From the NCBI RefSeq assembly GCF_963675165.1, contig NC_087391.1, positions 701,001-765,000 of the forward strand: a stretch of DNA of 64,000 bases, given 5' to 3'. The DNA comes from Halichondria panicea (lineage: Eukaryota; Porifera; Demospongiae; Suberitida; Halichondriidae). Every line of letters starts with the position of its first letter. Position 1 is the first letter of the stretch. A program made the translations under genes and the position numbers. Shown piece by piece: positions 10,172 through 21,756 of this stretch. The notes below the pieces were generated by a model, which was not told where the DNA came from, did not search any database, and saw nothing but the letters and a program-made list of their open reading frames with translations.

Positions 10172-13100
10172 ATGGCAGAACAAAGTCTTCTGCATCTTGC
10201 TTGTAAGAATGGTCACTATCAGACTGTGGAAACTCTCCTGAACCATGAATACGATGTGAACGAAACAGATGATGAAGGATTCACTCCTCTCATGTTGGCA
10301 TGTTTATATGGCCACACTGACATTGCAATACTGCTGCTGAGTAGAGGAGCACAAGTGAACATGCAAGCGAATAATGGGGGGTCTGCTCTGATGCTAGCAA
10401 GTCAAACTGGACATAGCGATGTCGTTAAAATATTGATAGAAAAAGGAGCACAAGTGAACATGCAAGCGAATGGTGGGTTCTCTGCTCTGATGGGAGCAAG
10501 TCAAAATGGACATAGAGATGTCGTCAAAGTATTGATAGAAAAAGGAGCACAAGTGAACATGCAAAAGAATGATGAATGGTGTGCTCTGATGCTAGCAAGT
10601 CAAAATGGACATAGCGATGTCGTTAAAATATTGATAGAAAACGGAGCACAAGTGAACATGCAAAAAAATAATGGGGGGTCTGCTCTGATGCTAGCAAGTC
10701 AAACTGGACATAGCGATGTCGTTAAAATATTGATAGAAAAAGGAGCACAAGTGAACATGCAAGATAATAATGTGTGGTCTGCTCTGATGATAGCAAGTTA
10801 TAAGGGACATAACGATGTCGTCAAAGTATGATAGAAAAAGGAGCACAAGTGAACATGCAATCGAATAATTGGTGTTCTGCTCTGATACTAGCAAGTGCAA
10901 ATGGACATAGCGATGTCGTTAAAATATTGATAGAAAAAGGAGCACAAGTGAACATGCAAGCGAATGGTGGGTTCTCTGCTCTGATGGCAGCAAGTCAAAA
11001 TGGACGTAGCGATGTCGTCAAAGTATTGATAGAAAAAGGAGCACAAATGAACATGCAAGATAATGATGGGTGGTCTGCTCTGATGCTAGCAAGTCAAAAT
11101 GGACATAGCGATGTCGTTAAAATATTGATAGAAAACGGAGCACAAGTGAACATGCAAAAAAATAATGGGGGGTCTGCTCTGATGCTAGCAAGTCAAACTG
11201 GACATAGCGATGTCGTTAAAATATTGATAGAAAAAGGAGCACAAGTGAACATGCAAGATAATAATGGGTGGTCTGCTCTGATGATAGCAAGTTATAAGGG
11301 ACATAACGATGTCGTCAAAGTATTGATAGAAAAAGGAGCACAAGTGAACATGCAATCGAATAATTGGTGTTCTGCTCTGATACTAGCAAGTGCAAATGGA
11401 CATAGCGATGTCGTTAAAATATTGATAGAAAAAGGAGCACAAGTGAACATGCAAGCGAATGGTGGGTTCTCTGCTCTGATGGCAGCAAGTCAAAATGGAC
11501 GTAGCGATGTCGTCAAAGTATTGATAGAAAAAGGAGCACAAATGAACATGCAAAAGAATGATGAATGGTGTGCTCTGATGCTAGCAAGTCAAAATGGACA
11601 TAGCGATGTCGTTAAAATATTGATAGAAAACGGAGCACAAGTGAACATGCAAACAAATAATGGGGGGTCTGCTCTGATGCTAGCAAGTCAAACTGGACAT
11701 AGCGATGTCGTTAAAATATTGATAGAAAACGGAGCACAAGTGAACATGCAAACAAATAATGGGGGGTCTGCTCTGATGCTAGCAAGTCAAACTGGACATA
11801 GCGATGTTGTCAAGGTATTGATAGAAAAAGGAGCACAAGTGAACATGCAAGATAATAATGGGTGGTCTGCTCTGATGATAGCAAGTCAAAATGGACATAG
11901 CGATGTTGTCAAAGTATTGATAGAAAAAGGAGCACAAGTGAACATGCAAGATAATAATGGGCGGTCTGCTCTGATGATAGCAAGTCATAATGGACATAGC
12001 GATGTTGTCAAAGTTTTGATAGAAAAAGGAGCACAAGTGAACATGCAAAAGAATGATAAATGGTCTGCTCTGATGCTAGCAAGTCTTAATGGACATAGCG
12101 ATGTCGTCAAAGTATTGATAGAAAAAGGAGCACAAGTGAACATGCAAGATAATGATGGGTGGTCTGCTCTGATGATAGCAAGTGAAAATGGACATAGCGA
12201 TGTTGTCAAAGTATTGATAGAAAAAGGAGCACAAGTGAACATGCAAGATAATAATGGGCGGTCTGCTCTGATGATAGCAAGTCATAATGGACATAGCAAT
12301 GTCGTCAAAGTATTGATAGAAAAAGGAGCACAAGTGAACATGCAAGATAATAATGGGGGGTCTGCTCTGATGATAGCAAGTAAAAATGGACATAGCGATG
12401 TTGTCAAAGTATTGATAGAAAAAGGAGCACAAGTGAACATGCAAAAGAATGATAAATGGTCTGCTCTGATGCTAGCAAGTCTTAATGGACATAGCGATGT
12501 CGTCAAAGTATTGATAGAAAAAGGAGCACAAGTGAACATGCAAGATAATGATGGGTGGTCTGCTCTGATGCTAACGTGTTATAATGGGAGAAAGGAAGTT
12601 GTTCATATATTGCTTGACAATCACGCTGATACAAATATTCGTGATAGCAGTGGTAAAAATGCACTTATTGTGGCAACTAAAGCAGGGCATGCTGATATAG
12701 TTGAGTTGTTACTACCCTACGAGCACAGAGACACTACCTCAAGCAGCAGTACATCCACAGAAGAACCTCCAGCAAAGCGGGTAAAGATTGAAAAAGGTGA
12801 TTCAATATAACACTTTTAGTATAGCCACAATCACCGTTACTAATTCCAACTCAAACGTTTTTTAGGACAAGATGATGTTTCACTGGTTAAAGAGGTAGCA
12901 GCAATCACCAACGCAGTACAGGAGAAAGATGTAGATGCTCTTCCTACAAAAATTATGCGACCTCAAACAGTTACTGAAGGTATAATTACAGCAAGCAAAA
13001 TGGTTAATATTATAATTAGTATAATTAATAGTATGGCTAAGAGTGCAATATGGGATTAATAGCACGAGTAACAAGCAACGGCAAGGATACTAATTGCACG

Positions 13101-14708
13101 AGGCGCAGCAGAGTGCTATTAACCTTGCCAGTGCTTGTTATGAGTGCCTTATTGCACGAGTAGCCATACTATTGATTGTTAATCGTTTGTGATGTTTTAA
13201 GGACATTTTTAGCTGCAGTTTCAGTAAAAAATTAGCCGCGGCCGTTATTTGAACGTGCGGTCGTCAAGGCAGTAATTGCACGTCGTTAATGACGACGTGC
13301 AATTACTGATACGCGATTAATCACTGTACGAATCACAGTGAATAATAGGACAACATGCAATTATACTAATAATGCATGACTGTGCAATGCTGGACATATA
13401 TGAATTGTACGGCTGATCGACCCCGAACACTAATTAATGTTCTGCTTCTACAGGACCACCCGTTAATCGAGTCACTCTCCAAGAACTAGTAAGGCGACAC
13501 AGTCTGACTGACGAGCAACTCAACAGTGAAATAGTGGGGTCTGATATTCCCTACGTGGCCAAATATTTTGATGGGGTGATAATCTATTCGAGTGCAATGG
13601 GACTGACTCCTTCTGAACTAGCCGATGTGAAGGATTTGTCCTATAGGAAAGGAATTCAAGTAGCCATGACTGAATGCTTGATTCTCTGGAAAAGACACGA
13701 TCCTGTTACAGCAACTCACAAAGCTCTACTGGAGCTGTTACTGAAATTAAGCAAAGAAGAAATAGCTGATCAAATCTGTCAGCACTTGACTAAATGTGAG
13801 TATACAATCATACATGATAATGTACACAATTCTATTATGTTTTTACAGGTAAACCATCTTCATCTACTGCAGTAGCTAACAAGGAGTATATATCGGATGA
13901 CCTGGTTCTGTTCAAAGATAAGCACATCGGAAGTGGTGCATTCGGTGCAGTATTCAGAGGAGAACTGAATGGACAGCCTTGTGCCCTCAAATTGCTACAT
14001 GCAGTCGCCAGTGAAATACGAACAAGGATACCAACAGCGAGCTCTGCCTCAACAGATTCTACTGAGAGGTTTCGTAAAGAATGTGAATTCTTTGAGTCAT
14101 TTCAACACCCAAACATTGTCCGTCACCTAGCAACCAAGAAACATCTTGAAACTAATCAGCTTGTCCTTGCTCTAGAACTGATGGACTGCAACCTGCGACA
14201 ATACTTCACTCCTTCTCAGCCTGACAAAGAACCCGTCAAGCTCTCACTAGCAATCCAGACCAGCCTCTGTCATGACATAGCCTCGGCACTCGAGTACATC
14301 CACTCACGAGGGGTGGTACACAGGGACCTCTGTGGAGAGAACATTCTGCTGTCCTGTGGAGGGGAAACCCCCGTTGCTAAAGTGTGCGATTTCGGAATGT
14401 CTAAAATCACCAAGAGTGATACTCAAAGTGTATCACTGCAAGTATTCGCTCACAAAGGATTCATGCCGCCAGAAGCTACTGACATGGAGTCATCGTCCTA
14501 TAACTCGAAATTTGACATCTTCTCATTTGGTGCTCTAATGGTTCAAATTGTTCGCCATCTTCCCACCATTAAAGACGGAAAATATCGTAAATATGAATTG
14601 AAACAGATTGAAGATGCTCACCCCATCAAGGAACTTATAATAGATTGTTTGAATGAGAACAGAGACGATCGACCATTAGCTGCTCAGCTAAAGAGGAGAC
14701 TGGTATAG
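10172..14708 (+). CDS. Gene B: ANK-DD-K with about 26 ankyrin repeats, one frameshift
   Basis: Exons: 10172-12796, 12866-12979, 13454-13795 and 13849-14708. About 1313 aa would result if the frame were continuous. The ATG at 10172 aligns with gene C; an upstream in-frame ATG at 10115 is less likely. Exon 1 carries ~26 repeats, then PPAKRVKIE, which resembles the c-Myc nuclear localisation signal. The third exon is a different Death domain lineage (AMGLTPSELADVKDL) from that in A. The kinase keeps GSGAFG, ALKLL, HRDLCGEN, CDFGMSK and MPPEA. One T is missing near 10828 (GTATGATAG against GTATTGATAG in every other repeat), ending the frame after about 6.5 repeats. This is either a real pseudogenising deletion or a sequence error in a repetitive tract; a restart at the next repeat (10828) is possible. 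Confidence 0.8.
10445..11560 (+). repeat. Five-ankyrin (495 bp) higher-order duplication in gene B
   Basis: Repeats 4-8 and 9-13 have the same order of variants (FSALM, CALM or SALM, GSALM, WSALMIASYKGHND, CSALILASANGH), and repeats 14-16 begin a third copy. The copies are almost identical at the DNA level, offset by 495 bp (494 upstream of the 1-bp deletion). This shows growth of the array by unequal exchange of five-repeat blocks. Confidence 0.8.
13027..13308. mobile_element. Foldback sequences in intron 2 of gene B
   Basis: Two inverted structures lie in the intron. AATAGTATGGCT (13027) is inverted at 13162-13173, enclosing about 120 bp. A 17-bp arm, CAGTAATTGCACGTCGT (13270-13286), is inverted at 13292-13308 with a 5-nt loop. 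Gene C carries the same intron (about 23570-23860) with one mismatch in the second hairpin, so both predate the B/C duplication. They look like short non-autonomous transposons. Confidence 0.55.
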
Positions 14709-14794
14709 TGTTAAGACTGTCATTGTGTCTATATGGACTGATTATTATTTTAGTCATGCTATTTTATTTTTACTATTAATATTCCACTTTTCGT

Positions 14795-14975
14795 TGATTC
14801 ACAATGTACATGCATGCATGTGTGTAGTGCATCATTTGTGGGAGAGGGTGAAGATCAAATTACCTTTACAGCCCTTACAGTGATCATAGCTAGAACAGAT
14901 GTAGTCTCACCAATGGCTATGATAAGTCTAACCCACACATTCTTTATACCTTGTAGGGTAACCACGTACAACAGC
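14795..14975. other. Conserved segment between kinase and PARP 3' ends, copy 2
   Basis: Counterpart of 2720-2935. On the minus strand it reads IKNVWVRLIIAIGETTSVL, then the same AAG|GTAATT donor. Several differences between copies change the reading on this strand, so coding by the minus strand is not clearly supported. Confidence 0.35.
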
Positions 14976-15482
14976 AATAGAGCATTATATGGTATAAAAA
15001 AAGTGACCTCAAAGGAAACAAGTAATAAAATGACTGTACATGTATACATAGAGCAAAAAGATAAATTTCGTGCTCTCTAAAAGCGTTTCGTTGAATTCGT
15101 GGCCTGGGTGGTGACTGCTTACCAGAAACAATGCCTTTAATATAATCCTTGCACGTTGTAGCACATAGCAATTCTAATTAAAGAAAAATCGTGTATTTCG
15201 TAGGATGAGAAAAGCGAAAAATTCACGCTATACGGTATCAAATATATAAAGTGACCTCAAGGGAACACAGAACACAACAAAAACACAAACTAAATGTAAC
15301 ACAAGTCCAACAGTTCTCTAGCTATCACTTGTACTTGAAGTTCATTTTGAGCAGGCTCGTGATTCTTATCTGACTCACATCATACAATGAACCTGTGATA
15401 AAAAAGTTATTAATTAAGTTCAAAAAACTGTACTCGGTACAAAGTGTTTAACATCCTACACACACACCCACGCACACACACC

Positions 15483-15535
<53 letters not shown>

Positions 15536-16618
15536 ACGCACACACACCCACCCACCCACACACACACTGACAATGATTAGGATACTCATTATAGAGTAGT
15601 GAGGTATTGTCGACGGCTGTGGAGGAGCCCTTGCCCATGGGGATGACCACACCCTCCTCAGTGGTCTTGTGGCCGTCAGTAGTGGGGGCGGTCCGACCCA
15701 GACCCTTGGTACTGTGCTTACCAGCTGGCAGCTTGTCTACATACTTGGAGTGGGTCAGCTCATACCTGCACACACACACACACACAAGCATTTGAGTATA
15801 ATATGAAATTCAAGGTTACTTATCACACAGTAAGAGAATATGCAGGGTCAGCAGATATTAATAAACAACACACAAAATCCACACAACCATAATGACCACA
15901 GCAGGCTCAGGGTCCCAAAACAACAAAGAACTATTGTTACACAGGTTGCCAATATCTAATCAACATCCTAAAGAAAACCATGGAAACCAACTAAGTCATC
16001 AGTACACAGTAGTTTAAGTATTGGGAGATGGTACAGTAATTATGAAATTACTCTCTTTATTTCTCTAACCCCCACCCACTAAAGCATAACCCTCACACCC
16101 TACACACCACTCACATGTCTCCGAGGGCAACCTCACAGAGGAGCATGAGTCCCTCGTTGTCAGAGCGAGAGGTGCTACAGTAATTGGCACTCTTGGAGAC
16201 CATGTCTGCAAAGTACACCCCCTTCCCAAACATGTAGCCAGTCACAGGCGCCTCTGGTGGAGCTATTCGAAGACCCTGGGACAAATTGAACAGTGAGTAA
16301 AAATTTACAAGTCATCATTGTGAAGACTTCAACTGCATACATGTACATGTAGACATTGACACACACCAAATGTTATAACTGCATGTGCATACACAACATA
16401 CCTGAGATAGTATTCCCACAAAGTTGGTCTTCCTGGAGCCGTGCCAGAGCAGCTGTCTGTTGTGGAGCTTTGAGAATGGTTTGTATTTCTTCTCCTCCCC
16501 TTCTCTGTCCACTTTGAACACCTCCAGCACCTCCAGTGAGTACTGAGAGTGGGTGACCGCATGAGTGTTGGACACGTACTCCTGCAGCATTGAGAACTCA
16601 TCAGAGCCCTTGGGCAGT

Positions 16619-16620
<2 letters not shown>

Positions 16621-16679
<59 letters not shown>

Positions 16680-16700
16680 GTGTGTGTGTGTGTGGGGGGG
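16621..16700. repeat. (TG)n tract at acceptor of first catalytic PARP exon
   Basis: Long TG run directly abutting the exon that starts VLPKGSDEF. The matching tracts are 40617-40680 (C) and 51775-51812 (D), and it is also the edge of the duplicated blocks at 54570-54650 and 57403-57480. Unit A lacks it and has a short G-run instead. Confidence 0.9.
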
Positions 16701-16855
16701 GAGGTAACATTGTTATTACAACCACAGGTGCACAGGATATGAATATTATATATTCATGCTACTGAACAACATGTCTATGTTTATGCCTTGTTGACACAAG
16801 TTATTATAGATTCTGTGACATGATAAGGTACAGTACACAGAGATTACAATCAATG

Positions 16856-16985
16856 CAGAGGTGGTCCAACAGGCACGATGCAGCTCAAGCTGATTAATTA
16901 TCCGCCCACATCGTATGTTTTTGCTGAGTGTAATCAGAGGCTAGTTGCTTGAGCTGCACCGCGCCTGTCTGTCGGACCACCTCTG
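16856..16985. mobile_element. 130-bp MITE with 9-bp target duplication (unit B)
   Basis: Inverted ends CAGAGGTGGTCC and GGACCACCTCTG, flanked on both sides by CAATCAATG (16847-16855 and 16986-16994). Copies sit in the same intron at 51980-52105, 54811-54940 and 57642-57771, but not in units A or C. The 9-bp duplication suggests a Mutator-like origin. The insertion marks a shared history of the B and D loci. Confidence 0.75.
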
Positions 16986-17873
16986 CAATCAATGAATGTA
17001 CACATACTCACATCCATCTTGGTCTTGAGCTGCTCATAATGCAGGTCCAATGGATCCTTCCCTCCACTCACACCATCCTCCTGTTTCAGTAGCGAGTAGG
17101 CCACCTCAATCTCCAATAGATTATCCAACATTTGTGTCTTTATCTTTATAACCTCCTCTGAGTTCAGTGGGGGTGGTTTCGTCATGCCAAAGTCATGTGG
17201 TACTAGAGTGTAGAATTTGTTAGTATAGTCGAGGATTTTGCTCGGATTCTGAGTCCCAACAATCTCTCGTTGTAGCTCAGAAAGGACAGAATATGCACTC
17301 TCTATCTGTCGCCGTGACAACTTGCCCAAAGGCATCTTCTTTATATCAATCTGTAGCAAACAGAGTGTACAGAATTGCAGTTCATATAAAACTAGCTTGT
17401 AATAGGACAATCCCTAGCTAAGACATGGCTTGTGCATGTGTACCTATACAAGATCTTGTATGGGGACATCGAGGGCTAGTTTATACTCTTTTAAGACCCA
17501 CCTCAAACTCGAGCATAGCTTTCTTCATGCTCTCCACATCAAATATCATTCGAATGAGATCTTGTATCTCAGGGGCCAGTGTGGACTTTGAACCAGGAGC
17601 AATTCCAAGCTGTTGCCCAGTGTCCTCATCACCACCATAGTCTATCTCCAGGGGGTAGAACTTGCTAGGCCTCTTAACAAAGCTCTCTTTACTGGTGCCC
17701 CATGAATTGCCTGTCTTGTCTTGGTACAGGAATTCAAAGTGCTTCTTGGCAGCAGGTTTGGAGGCTCCAAAACTCTGTGAAGGATAAACAAACAGTTATT
17801 CTCTAAAAAGTTGTCCATCAAAAAACAAATTTGCAGTAAGTATGCTGTCCTAAACCTTAAACAAAATATTGCT

Positions 17874-18038
17874 TACCGTATAGTGGGTAATTTTCGTGGG
17901 CAAGCTGACTTCCACGAAATTTAAACGCAGGCGTGGAATGCAGTGCAGGCAACAAGACTAAACGAAATTTGTACTCACGAAAACCACCGTTTTCCAGATC
18001 AACGAATTTACCCTACAAAAATAACCCGCTATACGGTA
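17874..18038. mobile_element. Mariner-type MITE in PARP intron (unit B)
   Basis: About 160 bp with inverted ends CCGTATAGYGGGTAATTTTC and its complement, flanked by TA. The same insertion is in C (42426-42610), D (52987-53157) and the two internal D modules (about 55825-55989 and 58656-58820). Partial relatives occur elsewhere, for example near 26340-26385. Confidence 0.7.
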
Positions 18039-18646
18039 TACTGAATCTTAAAGCTACTTTCTTCCCCCCTCCCCTCTCAGTGGTTTAGCTGACCTCTGTC
18101 TTTGAGCCTCCTATGGCGGTCCCCACACGACCCCACGACCTGAACACATAGTAGTTCTTGCTGGAGTCTCCTTCGAGCAGCTGCAGCTTGTAGTACGAGT
18201 TAGTGCCTCTTATGACATCGACCAATCCAAGTACAGCATTCCAGACCACACCCCCACCTCCAGTACGTTGTGTGACTCCTCCAGCTCTGAATCAGGGTCC
18301 ACTGCAGCACCACCCTTTACCATCACCTTGACCTTGCTGGGACCTGGGTGGAGGGAGGGGTGTGTCTACAGGTACGTATATATACAGTCCGGAGGCATTA
18401 ATAACATAAAGTTATGTACATCTCAAATTAGGTGGTCTGTACATACAACAAAGACCAAAGGAAAGTGATTTACAAAGAAAATACCTTGAAAATATATCAA
18501 AAGTCTATTATGGACAAATACCGAGAAATTATGGCGCATTCCAAACTTGAGATTTGAGCGCATACCATCTGAATCGGCTCTTTCTAAGGTTGAAATTGGA
18601 CCACCAGAACTCTAGTTATCTAAACCAATTAATTACATGACTTCAC

Positions 18647-21600
18647 CTCTTCTCCTGGTGGTTTGGGTGTCTCTGATGATGGCTGCTTCTTGACTGTCAC
18701 TGGAGACATCTTGGAACTCGACTGACCAGAGGACTTGAGTGCACCTCGGGTCAACGTGGCCACACGTTTTAGAGGGAGGAGAGTGTTTGCCTGTGAGGGT
18801 GGGGAGTGTGTGTGTGTGTATGTGGAGGGTGGGGAGTGAGTGGGTGTGTGTGGAGGGTTGGGAGTGTGTGTGTGTGTGTGTGGGTGTGTGTGGGTGTGGA
18901 GAGTGAGTGGAGGTGGGGAGTGTGTGTGTGGAGGGTGGGGAGTGAGTGTGTTTGATTGAAGAAGGTATTGGGGTGGGCAAGGATTGTCAGTCGCACACCC
19001 TCCCAATCTTACGGAAAGCTTTTAAAAAGTTTTTTATTTACGGTGTTGGAATCCAGTCTTCACTGCTAGCAGAGGATTACTAATGTATGGAATGTACACT
19101 ATTTTGATGGGCATCAATTACTAGGAAAATGTAAAATCTTCATAATAATAGTAAACAAAAAAGAACAAAAGAGCAGACAACATAAAACCATACAGCAATA
19201 GAAAAAGCAAACAGATGCCCGACCTTGAGAGCCGAGAATGATGGGTTAAAGAGTCTTTAACAGTGCACCAACACTCCCCATTCATCTGTTGCATTCAGAG
19301 TCACACTAGTACTGAATAATTATTGTAAGTTATTTACATTGAGGTCATGCTGATATAAAGAGGGTGTGATACTTACCATTCTCTTTAGCTCGGTGCTCTG
19401 TCGTTTGTACTCTCCTTCTGGCAGGAACAAGATGACCTGACCCAACACGTGGAGGTGATCTGATAGGAATTCCTCTGAGGTGATAGTTTTGAGGTAGCCC
19501 TCCAGCTGAATTCGTCTCACGTCCAACCGCTGGGGGTCCAATTTGTGGAACGAGGGAAGAGTGGGTAGCACGAGATTAGCAGGGAAGTTATCAATCTGGG
19601 AGGAGGGAGAAAATTGATACCCAAGAGCTTACTAGTAATGGCAATGCAGCTACAGTCTGTACCAAAGAGCCTACTAGTATTGACAATCAACTACCAAGGG
19701 GACCTATGATAAATTGAGAGCTGTGTGTTTGTATGCTTTTTGTAGTACACCAATGTCCCCGCCCCCTCCTTTCGGCTACTACCCACCTGTGCCCTGAGTG
19801 AGAGGTGGAGGTCGTGGAAGTCTCTATAGCGACGATTAATGATCCACTTCTCAGTGACAGAGACATGGCTGTGTTTGCAGGAGACGTTGACGTGAAATAC
19901 ACAATGCTTGGTGGTACCCTCGTTCAGAATGTCATAGTCGGGAATGGCGGCCGAGAGGGCAATGAGACTATTACTGGACACATTTGCAGGGACACTCTTG
20001 GCCTGTGGAGTGGGTGGGGTGTGTGGAGTGAGTGGGAGTGTGGAGTGGGTGGGAGGGTGGAGGGTGGTTGGCAAGGAGAGGCATATATACACTTATGGAA
20101 TGAACAAACAGTTACTGTAGCTTACACTGAGTACTGCTTTGTGGCCAGAACTGATTCCAGAGCACTTTTCTTCAGTCGATCATAATCTAGAAACAGAGTT
20201 ACAGACAATAAAACAAGAGCATTACAATTTTAGACGAGACCCAACAAAAGGAAGTAATCAACATAACACACCTGTGACTCCAGTCTTCTGCAGGTGTGAG
20301 ATGTGAGAGTTGACGTTGTACCTGAACGATCGTACCTCTGTCTCGTTGGCCCCCTCACTCAGAGCAGCCATGAAACTGTCAGTGTTCAGAGAGCTCTCCT
20401 TGCACTGGACACGGGGGAACGCATACAAGTGAGAGGAACAACAATGGGAGGATATTAAAAATACTTTTATGATCAAAGCCATTCAGCATGCATGAAGTTA
20501 ACGGACATAGTTCTGAAACACGTACACCATTCTCTCACCATTGATATGAAGGTGGCGTTGATGTTGTCTGGTAGAGCTAGTGTCTTGAGCAATGGCGTCC
20601 AGACCTTCCAGACCAACACATCGGTGAGGAGGGCCTGGAGGGACAGAGAAGGGAACTCGTCCTCTGGGAGCACAATACACAGCAGCAGCTCAGAGAGACG
20701 GTACAGGTAGGCTGTGTGTGTGTGTGTGGGTGTGTGTGTGTGTGTGTGGGTGTGTGTGTGTGTGTGTGTGTGCGTGCGTGCGTGCGTGGTAGGTTTAACA
20801 ACATTGGCAACAATACACGTTCTATTTTCTATTGAAAATCATCAAAATCGCACCATCCACACTACAAGAGATGGGAATATTGTTAATGGATATTCTAGAA
20901 CATTAATAAGAACTACACAGTGATACTAGGTACAATGCTCGTACCTATCCTGGCTTCCCTGTCACAGCAGACGGCCCTCCATGAGTCCTCCCCACTCTCA
21001 CATTTGAAGAACTCTGTCTCCACCGCCTCGTTCCATATTGCTGCACTTTGACCTGTGACCACACCCACTGATGCAGTCACACATGCCACCTTGTACGCCT
21101 TCATGATCCATAAAATCATTCATGAGTGTCTCTATGAAGAAGGCCAGATAGTCGACCTCTCTGCCAGCCGCAACTACTTATTGAATCACGTTTATGGGCG
21201 AGTTCTAGGGCTTCTTGGGAACACACTGGGTCGGGACTGACATGGGTGTGATACCAGCTCTCGAAAAGGTCTCATAGTCCGAGGGACAACAGCTGTTAGG
21301 GTGTGTGGGTGGAGAGGATAATAGCTTAATTTAGGTGTGTGTTTAGGGGAGGGGGTGGTTGTGTGTGCTGTGTGAGGTTGTGATCACCTTTTCTAGTTCT
21401 TCATCAATGCTCCTCACTCCAGTGAGTTGACTGTTGAACTGGAGGGGGCGTGGCTCAACGGAGGGTGCCAACACCTGGGGAGGTAGCAAACAATGAGACA
21501 ATGACAGCAGCGGGATTGACGAGATTACCTTGTGACAGCCGACTTGTGTCCATTGAGGGCTGCTCTCTGTCCACACTTTCCTCACATGACGGACCTGCTG

Positions 21601-21756
21601 CCAACTGACGTACAGTGCAACAGAGAGGAACCTGAAGTCAAACAGTTGTACTGACTGTATAGACTAGTGTAGTATATAGTGTGTGTGCATGGTGATGCAT
21701 TCTTACCCTAGAATGAAGGACAACACACAGAGAACCAGGAGTAGGCCACCATCCAT
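18647..21756 (-). pseudogene. Sorting-nexin half of locus B, PXA broken
   Basis: Exon order is as in A: signal-anchor exon with ATG at 21754-21756, PXA exons, the complete PX exon 19787-20002 (NEGTTKHCVFHVNVSCKHSHV, RRYRDFHDLHLSL), the second PX exon ~19379-19597 and the linker 18647-~18792. The PX exons are intact here. Lesions are in the main PXA exon: one extra base and an in-frame stop where others read VIQEV (near 21180), then a 2-bp loss near 21103 that removes DHLRAYK. A 4-bp loss near 20141 in the small exon YDRLKKSALESVL adds another frameshift. The linker exon lacks one codon block (NPL). Confidence 0.75.
19020..19370. other. Intron between PX and linker exons, unit B
   Basis: About 350 bp of intron also present in unit D modules (54060-54415, 56890-57245, 59700-60050) but absent from A and C, where the two exons are only about 150 bp apart. 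Neither strand has coding potential and no inverted ends are seen. It separates the B/D type from the A/C type. Confidence 0.5.

Larger units (their letters stand above)
15325..18343 (-). pseudogene. PARP1: PARP1-like half of locus B, nearly complete
   Basis: Exons: WGR 18094-18343, ~17503-17775, 17012-17350, ~16402-16620, ~16114-16274, ~15590-15766 and ~15325-15397. The first exon begins after a pyrimidine-rich acceptor and carries the PARP1 signature [14 protein letters not shown] and [12 protein letters not shown]. The regulatory and catalytic exons are intact, with H-Y-E in [19 protein letters not shown] and SLLYNEY. Two problems are seen. One base is missing in the WGR exon (GTGGGGGTGTGG against GTGGGGAGTGTGG in unit D). 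The last exon has the same 2-bp shortening as A and D. No zinc-finger or BRCT exon lies upstream; the preceding exon is the sorting-nexin linker. This is the best preserved catalytic half in the window, but probably not functional. Confidence 0.8.

Noticed and set aside
10172..12796. CRISPR-like regular repeats
   Set aside because: Repeats are 99-bp coding units with no unique spacers and encode ankyrin motifs; the gene has introns.
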